From Paraburkholderia sp. BCC1886 (GTDB lineage: Bacteria > Pseudomonadota > Gammaproteobacteria > Burkholderiales > Burkholderiaceae): a DNA stretch of 64,000 nt. The position numbers were made by a program, and so were the translations under genes. The DNA is taken from the NCBI RefSeq assembly GCF_900996245.1, contig NZ_CAAJGK010000042.1:105968-169967 (forward strand). The letters are read 5' to 3'. Shown piece after piece: positions 60,210-64,000 of the stretch. The notes beneath the pieces were generated by a model. The model worked only from the letters and a program-made list of their open reading frames with translations, was not told the origin of the DNA and ran no database searches. The number at the start of each line of letters is the position of its first letter. Positions within the stretch are counted from its first letter, which is position 1.

Positions 60210-61166
60210 CGATACCTTCCCCGACGATCTCCGCGCTCTTTGCAGCGACGGGGACCGCTCCGTCAAACTCGGCTCCGCATCCTGCTGGACCAGCGGGTCC
60301 GCAGCCGCATACGCCCGACGAAATTCAACCGGCGTAATCTGCCTCGCCGCCTTGAACTGACGATTGAAGTTAGCGACATTCGCAAACCCGGAGCGCGCAG
60401 CGACGACCGCCACCGGCAGCGACGTATCGGCGAGCATGCGGCACGCGTGCCCAATGCGAACACGGGTGATGTAGCGGCCCACGCTTTCTCCGATGTGCTG
60501 GACGAAATAACGGGTGAGCGTGCGCTCCGACAGACTGGCGGCCGCGCAAAGATCGGGCAGCCGCAAGGGCTCGGCAAAGCGCGCGTCGATCAGCGACAGC
60601 ACCCGGTTGATCTGCTCGGGCTCATGACCGGACGGCCCGGTACTGGCCTCGTTGAAAGCGCTCGGCGACGCGAGCGGTTGTCCCGGTGCATCGGCGAGCG
60701 TGCAGAGAATATCGAGCGCAACACTCAGGCGCTCGCGCGGCACGCTCGAGAGCAACGCGTCGCAGCGGCCGCGCATCCATTCACCGGAAGCCGGATCGAA
60801 CGCCAACCCGCTCGCCGCCCGGCGCAAAAGCTTGCGCAGCGGTTCGTATTCGCGGCAACAGTCGGCCATGCGCCGCGCCCAGTCGCCGTCGAACCAGATC
60901 ACGATGGCGACCTGCGGCGCCGACGGCTCGATCGACCGGTTGGAGGCCCACGTATGCGGCAGATCCGGTGGCACGAGCACAAGATCTTCCGCTTCATAGT
61001 TTTCGACCGAGTCGCCGATGTAGCGCTTGCCGTGGCTATTCATCGTCAGTGTTAACTCGTATTCGGGATGGTGATGCCACTCGAACGGAATGCGCGGAAG
61101 CCGCCGGTGGTAAACCCGAACGGAACAGTCCTCGCCAAACTCGACGTGCTCGTAGGCTGGTTTCAT
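60204..61166 (-). CDS. AraC family transcriptional regulator
   Basis: A 320-residue AraC/XylS regulator. The N-terminal cupin is seen in RIPFEWHHHPEYELTLTMN and PDLPHTWASN, and the two C-terminal helix-turn-helices are LRLPDLCAAASLSERTLTRY and PVAVVAARSGFANVANFNRQ. The His-rich start of the cupin is typical of sugar-responsive members. Its end overlaps the end of the DehI-like gene by 6 bases (convergent). It is divergent from the DUF1479 gene, with a 20-base palindrome between the two that is its likely site. Confidence 0.93.
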   Translation of the reverse strand: MKPAYEHVEFGEDCSVRVYHRRLPRIPFEWHHHPEYELTLTMNSHGKRYIGDSVENYEAEDLVLVPPDLPHTWASNRSIEPSAPQVAIVIWFDGDWARRMADCCREYEPLRKLLRRAASGLAFDPASGEWMRGRCDALLSSVPRERLSVALDILCTLADAPGQPLASPSAFNEASTGPSGHEPEQINRVLSLIDARFAEPLRLPDLCAAASLSERTLTRYFVQHIGESVGRYITRVRIGHACRMLADTSLPVAVVAARSGFANVANFNRQFKAARQITPVEFRRAYAAADPLVQQDAEPSLTERSPSLQRARRSSGKVSL

Positions 61167-61220
61167 GGCCGAAAAAGCAAATGAATTGCCCGGATAGTAT
61201 CACCACGTCATGACGACGCG

Positions 61221-61240
61221 TCTTATGCTTGCGCATAAGA
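61221..61240. promoter_or_regulatory. 20-bp palindrome, candidate AraC operator
   Basis: TCTTATGC and GCATAAGA surround TTGC, 21 bases before the DUF1479 start. A second short palindrome, CGTCATGACG, lies at 61206-61215. Both are inside the divergent promoter of the AraC gene. Confidence 0.55.
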
Positions 61241-61260
61241 ATTTCTTCACGGAGACAGTC

Positions 61261-62505
61261 ATGGCGTTGAACATTACCGACTTGCCGGGAGCCATCCGGC
61301 AAGCGAAAAAAGAGTTGCGTGCGGCGTTGCCGAACTATCGGGAAGTGTTCGCCGAAGTCGAAGCAACGATCGTCGACGAAGCGAAGCGGATTGCAGCGCA
61401 GCGCGATCGCGGCGAAAACGTCATACCCGAACTTCAGTTTTCGGACATCACGGATCAACGTGTCACGGCCGAGCAGATTGCACTCGTCAAGGCACGCGGC
61501 GCCTGCGTGATTCGGCAGGTGTTTCCCCGCGCGCTCGTGCAAGGCTGGGATGAAGATATCGCCCATTATGTCGAGACCAACGATCTCGACCGGCGCCTCG
61601 AGAACCGGGCCGAAGACAAGTACTTCGGCCAGCTGGCTTCCAGCAAGCCGCAAATTTATGGTGTGTACTGGTCGAAGCCGCAGGTGCTCGCGCGGCAGTC
61701 GGAATCGCTCACGAGGGCGCGCGTGTTCCTGAACAAACTGTGGCGCAACGAGAGCGACGGCCGTGTTCACTTCGACCCGGAAAACGTGCCGGTTTATGCC
61801 GACCGTCTGCGTCGCCGTCCGCCGCGTTCGGCATCGCTGGGGCTGTCGGCGCATTGTGACGGCGGCTCGGTCGAGCGCTGGATCGAGGGCAATTTCCGCA
61901 AAGTCTATCGCCATGTGTTCGCCGGGAACTGGCGCGAATACGATGCCTTCGACGCCGCTTTCCGCCCCGACGTGGAAGAGATTGCATCGCCGGCCGTCTG
62001 TTCGATGTTCCGCACCTTTCAGGGCTGGACGGCACTGACACCGCAAGGTCCAGGCGACGGCACGCTGCAACTGGTGCCTATCGCAAACTCGATGGTCTAC
62101 ATCCTGTTGCGAGCCCTTCAGGACGACGTGGCCGACGACGACCTCTGCGGCGCCATGCCCGGCCGCGCGCTCTCGATCAAGCCGGAGTTCCATGCGCCTT
62201 TGTTCGAGGCGTTGTCGTCGATTCCCAAAATGGAAGCGGGCGACACGGTCTTCTGGCACAGCGATGTCATCCATGCGGTCGAAGACGAGCACAAGGGCGC
62301 GGGCTACAGCAACGTGATGTACATCTCTTCGGCCCCTGCGTGCGCCAAGAACGACGCCTACCTCAAGCGTCAGTTGCCGAGCTTCCTGAAAGGCGAAAGC
62401 CCACCCGATTTTCCGCTCGACCATTTCGAAGTCGATTTCAAGGGCCGTGCGACCGCCGACGACCTGACGCCGCTTGGCAAGTCGCAACTCGGGTTCAATC
62501 TGTAG
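61261..62505 (+). CDS. DUF1479 family protein, oxygenase-like fold
   Basis: A 414-residue protein of the DUF1479 (YbiU) family. The possible Fe(II)/2-oxoglutarate facial triad is AHCDGG (His198, Asp200) with His338 in FWHSDVIHAVEDEH. Earlier segments include GACVIRQVFPRALV. Members resemble phytanoyl-CoA-dioxygenase-like oxygenases, but the reaction is not established. GGAG lies 7 bases before ATG 61261. It lies with a sugar-type binding protein and an aldo/keto reductase under an AraC regulator, so a sugar or polyol derivative is a fair guess. Confidence 0.87.
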   Translation: MALNITDLPGAIRQAKKELRAALPNYREVFAEVEATIVDEAKRIAAQRDRGENVIPELQFSDITDQRVTAEQIALVKARGACVIRQVFPRALVQGWDEDIAHYVETNDLDRRLENRAEDKYFGQLASSKPQIYGVYWSKPQVLARQSESLTRARVFLNKLWRNESDGRVHFDPENVPVYADRLRRRPPRSASLGLSAHCDGGSVERWIEGNFRKVYRHVFAGNWREYDAFDAAFRPDVEEIASPAVCSMFRTFQGWTALTPQGPGDGTLQLVPIANSMVYILLRALQDDVADDDLCGAMPGRALSIKPEFHAPLFEALSSIPKMEAGDTVFWHSDVIHAVEDEHKGAGYSNVMYISSAPACAKNDAYLKRQLPSFLKGESPPDFPLDHFEVDFKGRATADDLTPLGKSQLGFNL

Positions 62506-62585
62506 TGTGAAGCACCGCGCGCATGCACGACTGCACAGGTCGCGCATGCGTCGCTCTATCCAAAATGAAAAATACGGAGACTGCA

Positions 62586-63833
62586 ATGAAACGATCACTG
62601 ACATCGGTTGCGGCGGCTGTCACGCTGCTCGTCACCGGCCTGCACGGCGCCGTTGCCGCCGAACAGCTTTCGGTATTGCACTGGTGGACCTCGGGCGGCG
62701 AATCGAAAGCGGTTCGCGTGCTCAAGGACGACATGAGCAAGCAGGGCTACGAGTGGAAGGACTTCGCGATTGCGGGCGGCGCTGGCGCAGCGGCCATGAC
62801 CGCGCTGAAGACCCAGGTCATCTCAGGCAATGCGCCTTCGGCAGCGCAAATCAAGGGGCCTCTGATTCAGGACTGGGCCGAGCAGGGCTCGCTGGTGACG
62901 ATCGACCAGTCCGCCAGCGACTGGAAAGCGCATACGCCCGCGCAAATCGATCAGGCGATGAAGGCCGGCGGCCACTACGTCGCCGCGCCGTTCTCGGTGC
63001 ATCGGATCAACTGGTTGTGGATCAACAAGGCGGACCTCGACAAGGTCGGCGGCAAACCGCCCACGACGTGGCCCGAGTTCTTCGCGCTGGCCGACAAGTT
63101 TCGCGCGGCAGGCATCACCGCGGTCGCGCACGGTGGCCAGCCGTGGCAGGACATGACGATCTGGGAGACCGTCGTGCTCTCGCAGGGTGCGGACTTCTAT
63201 CGCAAGGCGCTGGTCGATCTCGATCAGAAAACGCTGACCTCGCCGCAAATGGTGCAGGTGTTCGAAACGGTGCAGAAGATCCGCACGTACTTCGACAAGG
63301 GCTATCACGGCCGCGACTGGAATCTCGCGACGGCGATGGTGATTTCCGGCTCGGGTGGCATGCAGTTCATGGGTGACTGGGCGAAAGGCGAGTTCGCGAA
63401 CGCGAACAGGAAGGCCGATGTCGACTACGTCTGCGCAGCCGCACCCGGTACGGCAAACGCCTATACGTACACCGCGGACGCGTTCGTGTTCTTCCAGCAG
63501 AACGGCAAGAAGGACGCGACGCCGGGTCAGCTTGCGCTCGCGAAGACGATCATGTCGCCCGACTTCCAGGAGCAGTTCAGCCTCTACAAGGGTTCGATTC
63601 CGGTGCGGCTTGACGTGCCGATGGACAAGTTCGATAGCTGCGCCAAAAAATCGCGGGCAGACGAGCAGGCTACGATCAAATCGGGTGGCTTTTTGCCGTC
63701 GCTTGCTTTCGGTGAACTGCAGTCTTCGGTGACCGCTGGCGCGATCAGCGATGTCGTCACCAATTTCATGAACTCCAGTGAAGACGCGAAAGAAGGCGTA
63801 CGCAAGCTTGCCGCCGCGGCGAAAGTGAAGTGA
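62586..63833 (+). CDS. sugar ABC transporter substrate-binding protein
   Basis: A 415-residue family 1 extracellular binding protein. A signal peptide (LLVTGLHGAVAA) ends before EQLSVLHWWTSGGESKAV, the typical start. QVISGNAPSAAQIKGP and the central GGQPWQDMTIWETVVLSQG are as in the glucose/mannose-type (GtsA-like) binders of Proteobacteria. GGAG lies about 7 bases before ATG 62586. The cognate permease and ATPase genes would lie beyond the window. The neighbouring DUF1479 and aldo/keto reductase genes suggest sugar oxidation. Confidence 0.92.
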   Translation: MKRSLTSVAAAVTLLVTGLHGAVAAEQLSVLHWWTSGGESKAVRVLKDDMSKQGYEWKDFAIAGGAGAAAMTALKTQVISGNAPSAAQIKGPLIQDWAEQGSLVTIDQSASDWKAHTPAQIDQAMKAGGHYVAAPFSVHRINWLWINKADLDKVGGKPPTTWPEFFALADKFRAAGITAVAHGGQPWQDMTIWETVVLSQGADFYRKALVDLDQKTLTSPQMVQVFETVQKIRTYFDKGYHGRDWNLATAMVISGSGGMQFMGDWAKGEFANANRKADVDYVCAAAPGTANAYTYTADAFVFFQQNGKKDATPGQLALAKTIMSPDFQEQFSLYKGSIPVRLDVPMDKFDSCAKKSRADEQATIKSGGFLPSLAFGELQSSVTAGAISDVVTNFMNSSEDAKEGVRKLAAAAKVK

Positions 63834-63876
63834 TGGTTTGGGTGGCGCGCAATCCAACGGTTATAAGGAGAGTGGG

Positions 63877-64000
63877 ATGGATCCGGTAGCAAAGCGGAAA
63901 TGGCCGCGTTCAGGCTTGGAAACGACGGTGATGGGTTTTGGCGCGGCGCCGATCGGCAACATCTTCAGGCCGATCAGCGAGGAAGATTCCGCTACGCTGA
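63877..64000 (+). CDS. aldo/keto reductase (3' truncated by window end)
   Basis: The first 41 codons of an aldo/keto reductase are visible, from ATG 63877 with AAGGAG 6 bases before it. KWPRSGLETTVMGFGAAPIG, then FRPISEED, is the typical start of the sugar dehydrogenase subgroup (D-threo-aldose 1-dehydrogenase or pyridoxal dehydrogenase-like). The gene is 43 bases downstream of the sugar-binding protein gene and shares its transcript. The catalytic Tyr and Lys lie outside the window. Confidence 0.8.
   Translation, partial: MDPVAKRKWPRSGLETTVMGFGAAPIGNIFRPISEEDSATL

Overview
The window looks like a chromosomal or megaplasmid segment of a Burkholderiaceae member, most likely Paraburkholderia or Caballeronia. 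The clues are high GC, Burkholderiales-type porin and regulator families, dense catabolic operons each paired with its own LysR, GntR or AraC regulator, and a hairpin-forming intergenic repeat of a type I recall from Paraburkholderia genomes. I saw no rRNA, tRNA or CRISPR array. The genus is an inference from gene style, not a computed match.

Layout. 1-4.7 kb: end of an ExbB-ExbD-ExbD energy-transduction operon, a class II aldolase, a secreted YVTN beta-propeller protein and a fatty acid hydroxylase/sterol desaturase family membrane protein. 5.1-12.1 kb: a histidine kinase, an SDR/HxlR divergent pair, a repeat element, a membrane protein and a large GGDEF-EAL protein. 12.2-18.5 kb: an aldehyde dehydrogenase/carboxymuconolactone decarboxylase-like/quinone oxidoreductase operon with a divergent LysR, then two convergent SDR genes.

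18.5-23.2 kb is an accessory patch. It holds an unrecognised protein, a HEPN-type protein with an intact Rx4H ribonuclease motif, and a TTG-started secreted serine hydrolase lying between two broken copies of the same tyrosine recombinase family. A paralogue of that hydrolase lies at 47.3-48.5 kb in the same window.

23.2-35.8 kb carries catabolic genes. A lactonase-like metallo-hydrolase/tautomerase operon is followed by a LysR-controlled aromatic meta-cleavage cluster: flavin hydroxylase, MFS importer, FAH-family hydrolase, extradiol dioxygenase, porin, lipoprotein esterase and a cysteine hydrolase.

37.7-46.1 kb is a GntR-controlled operon. A three-part ABC importer feeds a LeuC/LeuD-type hydro-lyase flanked by two isocitrate lyase/PEP mutase family lyases. 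This has the enzyme logic of the dimethylmaleate hydratase/2,3-dimethylmalate lyase steps, so uptake and C-C cleavage of a substituted dicarboxylate is the best guess.

46.1-53.1 kb: a duplicated Cys-motif protein, an orphan FlgM-like anti-sigma factor, a Tat-targeted molybdopterin protein with its cytochrome b partner, and a LuxR-type regulator with degenerate HD domains. Near-identical 18-bp palindromes lie in front of both the cytochrome b operon and the LuxR gene and suggest a two-promoter regulon.

53.1-60.2 kb: a GntR-led operon of AtuA-family, DUF4387, MFS, HMG-CoA-lyase-like, CaiB/BaiF CoA-transferase and DehI-type dehalogenase genes, a probable CoA-dependent acid degradation pathway. 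60.2-64 kb: an AraC regulator divergent from a DUF1479 oxygenase-like protein, a sugar ABC binding protein and the start of an aldo/keto reductase.
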